From contig NZ_NFIU01000008.1 of NCBI RefSeq assembly GCF_002159535.1, forward strand, positions 26,816 to 90,815: a stretch of 64,000 bases of DNA, given 5' to 3'. Of this stretch, positions 17,231-25,067 are shown piece after piece; position 1 is the stretch's first letter, and each line of letters starts with the position of its first letter. Both the position numbers and the translations under genes were made by a program. The notes under the pieces are model-generated. The model was not told where the DNA came from. It did no database searches and saw only the letters and a program-made list of their open reading frames with translations. This stretch comes from Olsenella sp. An290 (lineage in GTDB: Bacteria > Actinomycetota > Coriobacteriia > Coriobacteriales > Atopobiaceae).

Positions 17231-17286
17231 CCAAGCCCGTTGCTTGCTGATATCCTCAGTGGCGTATTTCTGCGCTCATCATTGCA

Positions 17287-17318
17287 GGGCTCCGCGACCT
17301 TGTTTGATCGCGGAGCCC
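17287..17318. terminator. Strong 11-bp hairpin, candidate convergent terminator
   Basis: GGGCTCCGCGA (17287-17297) and TCGCGGAGCCC (17308-17318) form a perfect stem with a 10-base loop, just beyond the stop of the minus-strand gene and after the toxin operon. Neither side has a T-run, so factor-independent termination is uncertain. Confidence 0.5.
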
Positions 17319-17338
17319 GCTCTGATATCCCTCCCGGA

Positions 17339-17644
17339 TTAGATCGTGGGGAACTCTCTGTGTACCGGGCCATCCATGAGCATCCAGTACCACCAGCTGC
17401 GGTCCTTGTAACCGCTGCTTCCCAGCATGTCGAGCAGTTCGGTCTGCTCAGCTTCTCCGAGCGTTGCGAAGTGCTCCCGCATGCTGTCTTCCAGGGCAAC
17501 CTTGCTCCTGATCATGTCATCGAGAATTTCCCTCAGCTCCTCTATCGTGAAGCTTTCCGGTGAGATCTCAACGAGCTCTGCGCGAAAATGGGAGTAGTCC
17601 TCGAGAGCGCACATGGCGTCGATGTCTGCTGCGCTGTGATTCAT
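17339..17644 (-). CDS. Small acidic hypothetical protein next to the att-like site
   Basis: This 101-residue protein starts at ATG 17644 with AAGGAG six to seven bases upstream, a much better initiation signal than most here. The sequence is helical and acidic ('FTIEELREILDDMIRSKVALEDSMREHFATL') with an aromatic end ('RSWWYWMLMDGPVHREF'). The recombinase frame upstream runs into it without a stop, but the ribosome site shows it is an independent gene. The function is unknown. Confidence 0.6.
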   Translation of the reverse strand: MNHSAADIDAMCALEDYSHFRAELVEISPESFTIEELREILDDMIRSKVALEDSMREHFATLGEAEQTELLDMLGSSGYKDRSWWYWMLMDGPVHREFPTI

Positions 17645-19342
17645 GGCAATCTCCTTCAATCTGAACTTGCCTGTGGCTTGGTCGTAGATGGGACACAACC
17701 GGGACACAACAGCGACCGGAACTCCGTTTTCGTCAGGTTCCGTCAGTCGCTGTTCATCGCTGCAAAAGACCTGCTCAGACACTCTTTTGTATAGGTCTGT
17801 TGTCCTCAGTCGACGCTGTGGGATAACCCTCTCAAGGCGGAGATCACCAGTTCGAATCTGGTACGGGCTACCAAACTTAACTTCGGCGAACTGCCCCTGA
17901 GCTGGGCATTCGCCGATTTTTTGTGCCGCGGAGACGCCTTCTACGAGCATGTCGTCGCTCGCGCGCCACGGAATCTCCACACGAAGGACGCCCTTCTCGT
18001 CGATGGTCGCGCGCGAGGCGGCGTGGCGCAGGAGCTCGCCCGGGTCGCGGCGGCAGAGCCTCGTGCGGACCCACTCCGCCATCTCGTCGACCGTGGGGAC
18101 GGCCGCGCGGGAGGCCTCCACCTCGCGCTCGAGCGCCGCCCGCTCGTCGGCGAGCTCCGCCAGGCGACGGTCGGTCCCCGGGGGCACCACGCCGGCCTCC
18201 ACGGCCCGCAGGATGTTGCGCTCGGCGCGGGAAATCTCCGAGAGCCTGCCCGTCGCCCGTCGGACGGCGGGGGAGTCCGCGTCGCTCTCCATGGCGAGCA
18301 CGGCGGCGCGCGCTATCCGCTCGGAGAGGCCCCGGCCGGAGAAGGCGCGGGCGAGCGCCGCCACGGCCGCCCGCTCCACCTCGTCCCTGGGGTAGCGCCT
18401 CTCGTGGCCGTCGCCGGTCGGCACGGAGTAGTAGAGGTATCGCCTGCCCGAGCAGCCCGTCCCGCTCGTGCCCCGGTAGGGAGTCCCGGTCGCGGCATCG
18501 AGGAGCCTCCCGCTGAGGGCGAAGGCGTTCTGGCGCGGGTGGCGGTCCATCATCGCCTGGACGGAGAAGAAGAGCCCGTCGCTCACGATCCGCGGCATCC
18601 CGCCCTCCTCGCGGACGCCGTTGAAGGAGTAGACGCCGCGGTACTTCTCGCTGGTGAGCATGCCGCGCAGCGACCCGTACGCCCAGGGGTTGCCGCGGGT
18701 GTTGCGCGAGCCGGAGGCGTTGAGCCACTCCACGACGGACCTCCTGCCCTCTCCGGCGGCCACCCGCTCGAAGGCCCCGCGCACGAAGGGGGCCTCGTCC
18801 TCGTCAACCTCGTAGCGGCCGTCGGCGCCCGTGCGGTAGCCGTAGACGCGCACGCCGTTCGCGAGGCAGTTCCTGGCGTTGCCCATCATGCCGCGCAGCG
18901 TGTTCTGAGCGAGGTTCTTGGAGTAGTACTCGTTGTACCCGTCGATGACGGCCTCGAGGATGACGCCCTCGGGCCCCTCGGGGATCGACTCCATGGCGGA
19001 GCGGAGCTCGACGCCGCACTCGGCCAGGCGCTTGCGGTAGACGGCCGCGTCGAAGCGGTCGCGCGCGAAGCGGTCGAGCTTGTAGACGAGCACCGTGCCG
19101 AAGTTGCCGGTTCTGGCGTCCGCGACCATGCGCAGGAACTCCGGGCGATCGTCGCTCGTGCCCGAGATGGCGCGGTCGGCGTAGGTGGCGACCACGGTCA
19201 GGCCGTGGCCCGCAGCCCAGTCGGAGCACACGCGCACCTGGTCCTCGATGGACTCGTCTCGCTGCCTGTCGCTCGAGAAGCGCGCGTAGATCACGCACGA
19301 GGTGCGGTCGGGCTCTGGCGTGTTCCTCTTCCTGCGTGGCAT
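17339..19342 (-). CDS. Serine recombinase (site-specific integrase), frame reading through an att-like site
   Basis: ATG 19342 follows GAAAGGCAGG. Residues 10-150 form a resolvase domain with 'VIYARFSSDRQ' (catalytic Ser) and 'YKLDRFARDRFD'. A Recombinase domain follows ('GYRTGADGRYEVDEDEAPFVRGAFE...'), then a coiled coil ('ISRAERNILRAVE...ALEREVE'). The expected Cys-rich zinc ribbon is degenerate; only one Cys is left near 'SGTGCSGRRYLYYSV'. After about residue 490 the frame is the reverse complement of a tRNA 3' end ('SPYQIRTGDLRLER') and then overlaps the 101-residue neighbour. The original protein probably ended near the att site; the 667-codon frame is likely an integration product. Confidence 0.75.
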   Translation of the reverse strand: MPRRKRNTPEPDRTSCVIYARFSSDRQRDESIEDQVRVCSDWAAGHGLTVVATYADRAISGTSDDRPEFLRMVADARTGNFGTVLVYKLDRFARDRFDAAVYRKRLAECGVELRSAMESIPEGPEGVILEAVIDGYNEYYSKNLAQNTLRGMMGNARNCLANGVRVYGYRTGADGRYEVDEDEAPFVRGAFERVAAGEGRRSVVEWLNASGSRNTRGNPWAYGSLRGMLTSEKYRGVYSFNGVREEGGMPRIVSDGLFFSVQAMMDRHPRQNAFALSGRLLDAATGTPYRGTSGTGCSGRRYLYYSVPTGDGHERRYPRDEVERAAVAALARAFSGRGLSERIARAAVLAMESDADSPAVRRATGRLSEISRAERNILRAVEAGVVPPGTDRRLAELADERAALEREVEASRAAVPTVDEMAEWVRTRLCRRDPGELLRHAASRATIDEKGVLRVEIPWRASDDMLVEGVSAAQKIGECPAQGQFAEVKFGSPYQIRTGDLRLERVIPQRRLRTTDLYKRVSEQVFCSDEQRLTEPDENGVPVAVVSRLCPIYDQATGKFRLKEIAMNHSAADIDAMCALEDYSHFRAELVEISPESFTIEELREILDDMIRSKVALEDSMREHFATLGEAEQTELLDMLGSSGYKDRSWWYWMLMDGPVHREFPTI
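17828..17873 (+). other. tRNA 3' remnant, probable attachment-site half
   Basis: The segment reads as the 3' half of a tRNA: anticodon-loop-like CTCTCAA, stem strand GGCGG, variable AGATC, T-arm ACCAG-TTCGAAT-CTGGT, acceptor strand ACGGGCT, A and CCA. No matching 5' half (AGCCCGT acceptor strand, D-arm) is upstream, so it is not an intact gene. If the loop is native, the anticodon is CUC (Glu). Such fragments mark element ends after integration into a tRNA gene. Confidence 0.7.
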
Positions 19343-19446
19343 AATGTACCTGCCTTTCAAGTGTTCCCTTGGCTGGCGCTTGCCCCGTGTCGTCTGGCAG
19401 GACGCGCGGGGCGCTTTTGTGCGTCACTCGCGACGGGCAAACAAGT

Positions 19447-19496
19447 TTGTCCGTCAAATAAAGGCATTATTGACGGTTAATTGTCGTTGTCCGTCA
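19447..19496. promoter_or_regulatory. 10-bp direct repeats at the recombinase promoter
   Basis: TTGTCCGTCA occurs at 19447-19456 and again exactly 40 bases on at 19487-19496, with an inverted TGACGG between them at 19471-19476. The region lies upstream of the minus-strand recombinase gene and overlaps the end of the Fic gene. It may be an operator; no protein assignment is possible. Confidence 0.4.
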
Positions 19497-20616
19497 CCGA
19501 CGGCACACTATCCATCCTGAGCCCCTCGGAGATGCCCAGAAGCTCAGGAAAGGCGAGAATTGCGGGGGTGCGCCCTCTGTGCGGAGAGATCTCGACGATA
19601 CGCCCGCTCTCCTTTAGCGAGCTGATGAACCTCCTCGACGCGGACTCGTTCATGCCCGCCCTCTTCGTGAAGACGTTCGACGGGAAGATTGCGCTCCTGA
19701 AGAGGCAGGCCACGGCCTCTGGGACCTCGGGCGACTTGCTCTTGATGGTGGACTCGAGCAGCACGTCCTTGTAGAGGCGATAGATGCTCTGAGCCTTTTC
19801 GAGGTTCTCCTTCGCCTGGGTCTCGATTGCGGCGAGGAAGAACTCGCACCATTCCGTCCATGCATCGTCCCTCGACACGGCGAGGAGCCTGTCCTGGTAC
19901 TCGTTGTTCCTGTGCTCGAAGAACTCGCTCAGATATAGGCACGGGTGTCTGATGATGCCGTCCGAGCAGAGCATGAGGGGGACGATCATCCTGCCCACTC
20001 GTCCGTTGCCGTCGCAGAACGGGTGGATGGACTCGAACTCGGCATGGGCTATCGAGATCTTCACTAGCGAGGGTATGTCGTCTGAGTTCACGAAGCGCTC
20101 CCACGCCGCCATGGCGTCCTCCAGCTTGTCGGCGGCGATGGGCACGTAGCGCGCCTCGTCGATGTTGTCGGACGTTCCAATCCAGTTCTGGTCGTGCCGG
20201 TACATCCCTGGGGACTTCAGGCTTCCTCGCACGTTCTGAAGTAGGGTCTTGTGCGCGGCTTTGAGGACCCTCCCGCTGAGAGGCACGTCCTTGACCATCT
20301 TCTCCGCAAGCAGGAGGGCACGCCTGTAGTTGACGACCTCAAGGACGTCATCGGACTTCGATGAGTCGAAGTTAGCGCCTCCGGCCTCGTAGACGAGTAC
20401 GTCGCTCACTGTTGCGTGGGTCCCCTCGATTCTCGACGACGTGACCGCCTCTTGGACCAGCATGGGGGAGAGGAGGATGCTCTCGTCGGGGATGATGCCC
20501 AGAAAGCTGTCATAGCGCGCGAGCGCCATGGTGGCTCGCTCTATGGGTACGGCAAGCTTCTTCCAGTCGATGCTGCTGGGCGGGAACTTTCCCGTGTGGT
20601 AGTGAACTGGCATCAT
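19477..20616 (-). CDS. Fic family protein (AMPylating enzyme)
   Basis: This 379-residue protein has the Fic core motif HPFCDGNGRVGR at 198-209 (catalytic His198), which transfers AMP or a related nucleotide group to protein hydroxyls. An N-terminal self-inhibitory helix is present: S60-S-R-I-E64-G65, the (S/T)xxxE(G/N) motif, so the enzyme carries its own brake (class II-like). A C-terminal winged-helix-like region follows ('RAGMNESASRRFISSLKESGRIVEI'). ATG 20616 is preceded by GAAGGGAC. It lies between the recombinase and a regulatory operon. It may be a stand-alone regulator or a stress/defence toxin. Confidence 0.9.
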   Translation of the reverse strand: MMPVHYHTGKFPPSSIDWKKLAVPIERATMALARYDSFLGIIPDESILLSPMLVQEAVTSSRIEGTHATVSDVLVYEAGGANFDSSKSDDVLEVVNYRRALLLAEKMVKDVPLSGRVLKAAHKTLLQNVRGSLKSPGMYRHDQNWIGTSDNIDEARYVPIAADKLEDAMAAWERFVNSDDIPSLVKISIAHAEFESIHPFCDGNGRVGRMIVPLMLCSDGIIRHPCLYLSEFFEHRNNEYQDRLLAVSRDDAWTEWCEFFLAAIETQAKENLEKAQSIYRLYKDVLLESTIKSKSPEVPEAVACLFRSAIFPSNVFTKRAGMNESASRRFISSLKESGRIVEISPHRGRTPAILAFPELLGISEGLRMDSVPSVTDNDN

Positions 20617-20667
20617 CTGTCCCTTCTCAAAGTGGGCAAAGACGTCGAATTCGACGGGTTTGCCCCG

Positions 20668-21759
20668 TCACGCGCTCTCCTCATCCTCATCGGCTCCGTC
20701 CTCCAGCGCCGCCCGGACGTATGCCCTTCCCTCGCTGATGAGGGATTCGTCGGACTTTATCGCCCTCCTGGCGTTCTCGGTGAGGGTCCACCGCCGATTC
20801 CCGCTCGCAAGGGTCTCGTACCGGATCACCCCGTCGGACTCCATCTCGGACAGGTCGCGGTTCCCCTGGTCCACACGAGCCTCCCACGGGTCGTCGTCCG
20901 GCGCGCGGTAGTCGAAGTGCCCCTCGTCGAACATGAGGCTGATGGCGCCGGCGGTTGCCGCTGGCGCCCTCCTGATCGCGGACGCGACGGCCTCCTCCGC
21001 GCTGCGGTCCCTGAGGCCTCTCCCCAGGGCGTCGGCGACGGTCGCCATCAGCCCGTCATCCTCGGACAGCGCGGACATCGCCTCCCTCGTCAGCGCCCAC
21101 GTCGGGGTGAAGACACCGGGAACCCTCTGCCTCTTCGCGACCCCCACCGACTCGAGGTGGGCGAACTCGGCGGAGAATCCGGAGGTCCTGAACGGTCCCT
21201 TGGCGAGCCGGCCCGCGAGGGCGCGCTCCCCCTCGGGAAGCGAGGCCATCGTCCTCCTGACCGACTCGACGGGGGAGCGGAGCGACTCTATCTCGGCGTC
21301 CTTGGCGGCAAGCTGACGCTTCAGCTCGCCCACGTCCTCCTGCGCCGGGCGACCTGCGAGCTCTGTCTCGAGGGACTCAATCTCGGCGTCCCTGGCGGCA
21401 AGCTGACGCTGCAGGGTCGAGAGCCCCCGGGCTTTCTTGATAAGCGCGTCGAGGTCGTCGACATGCTCAAACCCGGACATGTCGTCAAGCCCGGAGGATA
21501 TCCTCTTCGCGACTGCGGCGTCATGGGCCTCTGATGCTTCCTTCATCCTGCGGTCGGACCAGAGCTTGGTGACTCCCCATCCGAACAGGGAGCCGCTGAC
21601 GAACATGACGACGAGAGGGGCGGGTCCGCGCATGGCGTCATACGTCGTCTGACCAACCATCTCCGGAGTCACGTTGAGCCACCCGAAAACGGTGACGGCG
21701 CCGACAACGAATCCGCCGATGGCCTTCATCGAATTCCACACTGTCTTTTCGACCCTCAT
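20668..21759 (-). CDS. Membrane-anchored coiled-coil protein with winged-helix-like C-terminus
   Basis: This is a 363-residue protein of unknown function. Two membrane segments lie near residues 10-30 ('AIGGFVVGAVTVFGWL') and 45-65 ('APLVVMFVSGSLFGWGVTKLW'), followed by a coiled coil holding two copies of 'LQRQLAARDAEIESLE'-like heptads. The C-terminal part has a helical domain and a segment like a winged helix ('DLSEMESDGVIRYETLASGNRRWTLTENARRAI'). Its ATG overlaps the stop of the HTH gene (TGATG), so the two are one operon. The membrane anchor plus DNA-binding-like end suggests sensing or signalling. Confidence 0.7.
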   Translation of the reverse strand: MRVEKTVWNSMKAIGGFVVGAVTVFGWLNVTPEMVGQTTYDAMRGPAPLVVMFVSGSLFGWGVTKLWSDRRMKEASEAHDAAVAKRISSGLDDMSGFEHVDDLDALIKKARGLSTLQRQLAARDAEIESLETELAGRPAQEDVGELKRQLAAKDAEIESLRSPVESVRRTMASLPEGERALAGRLAKGPFRTSGFSAEFAHLESVGVAKRQRVPGVFTPTWALTREAMSALSEDDGLMATVADALGRGLRDRSAEEAVASAIRRAPAATAGAISLMFDEGHFDYRAPDDDPWEARVDQGNRDLSEMESDGVIRYETLASGNRRWTLTENARRAIKSDESLISEGRAYVRAALEDGADEDEESA

Positions 21760-22121
21760 CACGCGCTCACCTCCTGCGCCCCAGGTAGACCACGTTCGGC
21801 CACATCCCGGCTCATGCCCGCGAAGTCGCGGGCGGTGTCGAGGAGGCGGTCCTGGCGCTCGCGCGTGCAGGAGCGGTAGCAGCGGTGGAGCTCGGCCTCG
21901 CGCGGGTCGCGGAACTCGGAGGGGTCGCGCACCGGCATGCCCGCGATCTCGTCTATCGAGCAGTCGAGAAGGACGGCGCAGTTGTAGGCCTGCTCGAGAG
22001 ACATCATCGCCTCGCCACGCTCCCAAGAACCATAGGTTCGTACTTTCACGTTAAGCCTCTCAGCGATCTCCGCTTGCTTAAGGCCTGCGCGCTTTCTCAT
22101 CTCCTGGAGATGTATTTCCAT
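21759..22121 (-). CDS. XRE-family HTH transcriptional regulator
   Basis: This 120-residue protein starts at ATG 22121 with AAAGGAAG upstream. The Cro/CI-type helix-turn-helix spans residues 2-60: 'MRKRAGLKQAEIAERLNVKVRTYGSWERGEAMMSLEQAYNCAVLL'. A short charged C-terminal tail follows ('EAELHRCYRSCTRERQDRLLDTARDFAGM'). It is the first gene of a two-gene operon and probably controls it through the AT-rich stretch at 22122-22260. Confidence 0.85.
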   Translation of the reverse strand: MEIHLQEMRKRAGLKQAEIAERLNVKVRTYGSWERGEAMMSLEQAYNCAVLLDCSIDEIAGMPVRDPSEFRDPREAELHRCYRSCTRERQDRLLDTARDFAGMSRDVAERGLPGAQEVSA

Positions 22122-22262
22122 CGATGCTTCCTTTCTTATGATGCAGATATTACAACCAGAATGGAAGAGTTTCAACGAGACTGTCAGTATAATATTAATA
22201 TTATAATTAAGTAATTTTTGTTTGAGATAGTTAAAACGAAACGAAAGTTTTGGGTAACCAGC

Positions 22263-22522
22263 ATGCCATTCGACCGTGAGAAGTTCTCCACTGCCTGACG
22301 GCGCTGCTCACCGAGCGTGGGCTCGACCAGGCGAGGCTTACTGAGCGCGCGGGCGTCAGCTGTGACAGCATTGCGCGCTGCGAGACGGGCTGCGCCGTCT
22401 CCAGCCCCGAGTCGGTGTGCCGGCTTGTCGAGGCACCCGACTGCGGGCACGACATGTCCACCGGGATCGTGAGCATCACGGGCGGTGAGGGAGGTGGAGA
22501 CGTCGGAGCGCTAAGGGTGTGA
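22263..22522 (+). pseudogene. Frameshifted HTH regulator remnant
   Basis: ATG 22263 opens 'MPFDREKFSTA' and then meets a TGA. Reading continues from 22296 in another frame as 'LTALLTERGLDQARLTERAGVSCDSIARCETG...VCRLVEA', a clear XRE-type HTH, ending at 22522. Restoring one missing base (probably a C before 22296) joins the parts into one gene of about 86 codons. It diverges from the intact HTH gene across an AT-rich spacer, like a Cro/CI-type pair of which one member has died. Confidence 0.65.
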
Positions 22523-22829
22523 AGGCCGCGCCAAGCGCGCCATGGAGGCTGGGCTTGTGGCCGAGCGGCCAATCTCTGCGGGCGACGTGCTTATGCCTCT
22601 GCCCGAACGGACGGAAAACACAGCTCCTCCTTGTTGCCGGTGTGAGCGAGGGCCCCAGACTTTTCGTCCGTGTGCCTCGTTCTACTTGCCTTGGCCACCG
22701 CTTACGCTCCGTTCAGGATTCTCGAGGGCCGCGGGTAGTCGGGTCCGCCCCTGGTGCCGCAGCCGACTGCTGTGGTTGCTTCCTCGATGTCCTCTCTGGC
22801 TGCTCGTGTCCGCTGAGGGAGGGTTAGGG

Positions 22830-23057
22830 ATGAGCGCGGCAATCGTGGTGGCCCAGATTGTCATTCTCGTCATGGTAAACGTTCAGGGCCGGGACCTTCG
22901 GGTTCCGGCCCTTTTTGCGTTGACGTCCTGTGAGGTCCGGCACGTCTGCCGCTGTCAGGCGGGGCCGGCGCCGGCTGCGGCCGAGCGGCCGCCCGGACCG
23001 TTTCTGGGGGGTGCGGGTGGGAGGTTCTTCTCGCCGGGCGCTCCTCGAGGCGATTAG
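22830..23057 (+). CDS. Possible small hydrophobic peptide gene ending over a terminator
   Basis: ATG 22830 has a GAGGGAGGG-like site. The first 19 residues are hydrophobic ('MSAAIVVAQIVILVMVNVQ'), like membrane-active small toxins, but the frame then crosses a perfect terminator and the rest is low-complexity. Only the short N-terminal peptide, if anything, seems real, and it would need termination after the peptide to make sense. The evidence is weak. Confidence 0.25.
   Translation: MSAAIVVAQIVILVMVNVQGRDLRVPALFALTSCEVRHVCRCQAGPAPAAAERPPGPFLGGAGGRFFSPGAPRGD
22886..22916 (+). terminator. Rho-independent terminator with TTCG loop
   Basis: GGGCCGGGACC, a TTCG loop and GGTTCCGGCCC form an 11-bp stem followed by five Ts. 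It ends a plus-strand transcript from the 22.3-22.9 kb region. The 22523-22829 stretch before it contains no convincing gene. Confidence 0.8.
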
Positions 23058-23128
23058 CGCACAAAATCTGACTTTTCCCAAAAAGCGTCCTGCGGATATA
23101 CGTTTTGAAAACAGATTATGCGCGTTAA
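23056..23128. repeat. Imperfect inverted repeat in an AT-richer spacer
   Basis: GCGCACAAAATCTG at about 23056-23069 is mirrored by CAGATTATGCGC at about 23112-23123 around a spacer of about 42 bases. It lies between the terminator and the 3' end of the serine dehydratase gene and may mark the right boundary of the accessory region. Confidence 0.4.
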
Positions 23129-23165
23129 TCCGGATGCGAGATCGTGGTGCAGCCCGGGTTGCCCC

Positions 23166-23228
23166 AGGACCCGAGAAGGACCCGAGAAGGACCCGAGAAG
23201 ACCTCGAGAAGGGCCCGAGAAGGGCCCC
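23166..23228. repeat. 11-base tandem repeat after the serine dehydratase gene
   Basis: Five 11-base units of the type AGGACCCGAGA (three perfect, two variant) plus a partial sixth occupy 23166 to about 23228, just past the 3' end of the minus-strand sda gene. The whole block is non-coding. Confidence 0.75.
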
Positions 23229-23238
23229 GGTCTTGTCC

Positions 23239-24846
23239 CTACGCGCCGCAGGCGCCGCACGCCGCGCACGCCGCGCGGGCCGTGGGCGTCACGGCGAGCC
23301 CGCCGCGCGCGGTCTCGCGCAGGCGCGACGGCAGGGCGTGGCCGACCTCGGCCATCGCGGCGACGACCTCGTCGAAGGGCACGAGCGAGCGCACGCCGGA
23401 GAGGGCGAGCTGCGCGCCCGAGAAGGCTGCGGCCACGCCGATCGCGTTTCTCGCCTGGCAGGGGACCTCCACGAGGCCGCCCACCGGGTCGCAGACGAGC
23501 CCCAGCAGGTTGGCAATTGCCAGCGAGCTCGCGCAGAGCGCCTGCTCGGGCGTGCCGCCGAGGAGCTCGACCAGGGCCGCCGCGGCCATCGCGGCCGCAG
23601 AGCCCACCTCGGCCTGGCAGCCGCCCTCGGCGCCGGCCACGCAGGCGTGCGTCTGGATGTTGAGGCCCACGGCCGCCGCGCACCAGAGCGCGGAGGCGAC
23701 GTCCTTCTCGCCCGCGCCGAGCGCGTCGGCGACGGCGAGCACGCAGCCCGGAACCACGCCCGAGGAGCCCGCCGTGGGGGCCGCCACGATGACGCCCATC
23801 GCGGCGGAGCGCTCGAGTACGGCCATCGCGCGGGCGACGGCGTCGGTCTGGACCGTCCCCATGAGCGACGTGGCCCAGCGCTCGGCACCCGTGGCCACGA
23901 GGCGCGCCTCGCCGCCGATGAAGCCGCCGAGGGAGCGGGCCGGCGCCGCGATGGGCGCCGAGGTCTCCTCGCGCATGACCTCGATCACGCGGCGCATGGA
24001 GGCCTCGGCGCGCTCGGCTCCCGTGAGGCCGCGCTCGCGCAGCTCCATGACGCCCCCGATGGAGAGGCCGTGCTCGGCGCAGGCGTCGAGCAGCTGGGCG
24101 CCGTCGTCGAAGAGCTCGGCCGCGGTGACGCCAGGGGAGGTCGCCGAGGCCGAGCCCGGCACCGATATGAAGGTCGCGAAGTCCACGTCGCGCAGGCGCC
24201 GCACCATCGGCAGCACGGAGAGGTCCGGCGCCCCGTCGGTCTCGAAGACCGAGTAGGCCCGGCCGCCCTGCTCGGTGCGGTAGGTCCGGCAGAAGGCGAT
24301 GTTGACGTCGGCCATCGCGAGCAGGTGCGTGAGCGAGGCCAGGATGCCCGGGGCGTCGCGGTGCGAGACGAAGAGCGTGGTGTAGGCCCCCGTGAGGTCC
24401 ACGCCGACCCCGTCGATGCGGCTGATGCGCATCTTGCCGCCACCGAGGCTCTCGCCGCGCACCTGGCAGCGCGCGCCGGACTCGTCGGTCATGTCGATGT
24501 CGACGGTGTTGGGGTGGACGGAGGCGTCGTCGCCGGCCTCCTCGAAGGCAAAGTCGAGTCCTGCCTCGCGGGCGAGGTCAAAGGCGTCGCGGATGCGCTC
24601 GTCGTCGGTGTCGAGCCCAAGCACGCCCGCCACGAGCGCGCGGTCGGTGCCGTGGCCACGGTAGGTGTGCGCGAAGGAGTTCCAGAGGCGGAAGCGCACG
24701 CGCGCGACGCGGCCCTCCAGGAGCGAGGCGGCCACGCGCGCGCAGCGCAGGGCGCCGGCCGTGTGCGAGGACGAGGGGCCCACCATGACGGGGCCGAGCA
24801 CCTCGAAGGCCGAGGTGGTGGCAAGGGTCTGCGGCGTGGCTGCCAT
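23239..24846 (-). CDS. sdaA: L-serine ammonia-lyase (iron-sulfur L-serine dehydratase), single chain
   Basis: The enzyme deaminates L-serine to pyruvate and ammonia. The 535-residue chain joins the beta-type domain ('FEVLGPVMVGPSSSHTAGALR', residues 13-33), an ACT-like domain ('VSHRDAPGILASLTHLLAMADVNIAF') and the catalytic alpha-type domain ('PTAGSSGVVPGCVLAV', 'NIQTHACVAGAEGGCQAEVGSAAAM', 'CDPVGGLVEVPCQARN'). Conserved cysteines in the last blocks would hold the 4Fe-4S cluster. ATG 24846 follows GGAGG; longer upstream frame has no site. Fusion into one polypeptide is usual for type 1 enzymes of Actinobacteria. Confidence 0.95.
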   Translation of the reverse strand: MAATPQTLATTSAFEVLGPVMVGPSSSHTAGALRCARVAASLLEGRVARVRFRLWNSFAHTYRGHGTDRALVAGVLGLDTDDERIRDAFDLAREAGLDFAFEEAGDDASVHPNTVDIDMTDESGARCQVRGESLGGGKMRISRIDGVGVDLTGAYTTLFVSHRDAPGILASLTHLLAMADVNIAFCRTYRTEQGGRAYSVFETDGAPDLSVLPMVRRLRDVDFATFISVPGSASATSPGVTAAELFDDGAQLLDACAEHGLSIGGVMELRERGLTGAERAEASMRRVIEVMREETSAPIAAPARSLGGFIGGEARLVATGAERWATSLMGTVQTDAVARAMAVLERSAAMGVIVAAPTAGSSGVVPGCVLAVADALGAGEKDVASALWCAAAVGLNIQTHACVAGAEGGCQAEVGSAAAMAAAALVELLGGTPEQALCASSLAIANLLGLVCDPVGGLVEVPCQARNAIGVAAAFSGAQLALSGVRSLVPFDEVVAAMAEVGHALPSRLRETARGGLAVTPTARAACAACGACGA

Positions 24847-25067
24847 GGGGCTCCTCCCGGTTGGGTGCGGTGTTCCGACCACAAGGATACGACACGTCCG
24901 TCCCGGCGGGGCGGCGGGGGTGCCGGACCTGCGCGCCCCGCCGCCTGACCCGCCCGGCCCGACCATGCTCCCCTCGCATGTGATGTTTCGGTTTGAGCAC
25001 GTTTTTCTCGCCCGGGGAGGGGGTCAGATAGGATAGCCAAGTCGCATTGTCTACATAAGGAGGAACG

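Noticed and set aside
17800..17873. Intact tRNA gene
   Set aside because: Only the 3' half folds; there is no complementary acceptor strand or D-arm upstream.
22542..23057. 171-codon frame spanning the terminator
   Set aside because: It runs through a clear terminator and has low-complexity Pro/Arg/Gly content; only the short internal peptide at 22830 is worth noting.
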